This document shows, piece by piece, positions 58,846-59,350 of a stretch of DNA of 59,350 nt. The DNA is from Bacteroidota bacterium (GTDB lineage: Bacteria > Bacteroidota > Bacteroidia > AKYH767-A > OLB10): positions 1 through 59,350 of the forward strand of contig JAHEKC010000007.1 in assembly GCA_024638565.1 (NCBI GenBank), written 5' to 3'. A program made the position numbers and the translations under genes. The notes beneath the pieces are model-generated. The model made no database searches and was not told where the DNA came from. It saw nothing but the letters and a program-made list of their open reading frames with translations. Positions within the stretch are counted from its first letter, which is position 1. Each line of letters opens with the position of its first letter.

Positions 58846-59350
58846 TTAGTTTGTTTTGGCAACCTTCATAGTCTGCCGCAGCGTGGGACCCTGCGTGAAT
58901 TCGACCATGTAGACTCCGGGAATCAGGTCATCTCCGAACCGGAACTGATCGTTCGAAGGATCTACTTCATGAGACTGGATCATACGGCCGGTCATATCAT
59001 ACACGTTGATCCCTACGAGTTCCGTCTGGTTGGTAAAAAGGCTGACCGTAAAGATGTCATTGCTCGGGTTCGGGTTTATGCCGAAGTTGAGGCCATCACG
59101 CACCTGGATGACTTCACCGCTTTCGTCGATGATCGTGCGCAGGGTATAGTTACCTGCAGGCGGCATGGCACTGGAAATACCAATCTGGCATACGTTCCCG
59201 TAGCACATGCCCACCCCGTCAATAACCGCGCGGGTACGTACATCGTAGAAGCTGCCCACCTGGAGCGCAGGCTGTACATCGCTGAGCTTAACCCACCGTG
59301 AGGCGGAAGTGTGCGTGGATACATTACCCGGATTGGAAGCATCCGTGAAC
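58846..59350 (-). CDS. T9SS type A sorting domain-containing protein (partial; 5' end beyond window)
   Basis: Frame open to the window edge (TDASNPGNVSTHTSASRWVKLSDVQPALQVGSFYDVR...); C-terminus NFGINPNPSNDIFTVSLFTNQTELVGINVYDMTGRMI...PGVYMVEFTQGPTLRQTMKVAKTN. Confidence 0.88.
   Translation of the reverse strand, partial: FTDASNPGNVSTHTSASRWVKLSDVQPALQVGSFYDVRTRAVIDGVGMCYGNVCQIGISSAMPPAGNYTLRTIIDESGEVIQVRDGLNFGINPNPSNDIFTVSLFTNQTELVGINVYDMTGRMIQSHEVDPSNDQFRFGDDLIPGVYMVEFTQGPTLRQTMKVAKTN

Overview
The window is a 59.35 kb chromosomal segment of a Bacteroidota genome. This assignment rests on T9SS C-terminal sorting domains, a TAnnTTTG promoter element, a PorE-like protein, a leucine-dehydrogenase-like gene and BshB1. 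Contents in order: (i) a complete nuoA-M NADH:quinone oxidoreductase cluster plus the 5' end of nuoN on the minus strand, split between nuoG and nuoH by an oppositely oriented T9SS-cargo gene. (ii) A plus-strand putative metal module: a His-rich heavy-metal-binding lipoprotein, a Cys-rich HYC_CC_PP-like protein, a TonB receptor with a Cys pair in its plug, and a Ycf48-like propeller. (iii) A glucosaminidase/LysM gene, an intergenic repeat cluster, CBS protein, MsrB, ABC exporter, leucine dehydrogenase, NusB, L21/L27, a PorE-like protein, PurM, PrfA and PyrF. (iv) Two CotH-kinase/lamin-tail proteins with opposite domain order. The second heads a tight CotH - lipoprotein - VTC polyphosphate-polymerase-like - DUF4956 - DUF2490 operon, the strongest candidate here for an under-described system. 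(v) tRNA-Gly(GCC) and tRNA-Leu(UAA) followed by a repeat-bearing orphan islet. (vi) L31 type B, a GlmU-like protein, Lon, Nth, a RidA protein with an apparent signal peptide, BshB1, ccmBCDEF without an adjacent ccmA, PaiB-like, DUF2520, KdsC-like, UbiA and Maf proteins, an EamA transporter, and a truncated T9SS protein at the right edge. No CRISPR array, transposase or phage module was seen. All family calls come from reading the translations; no database search was run.
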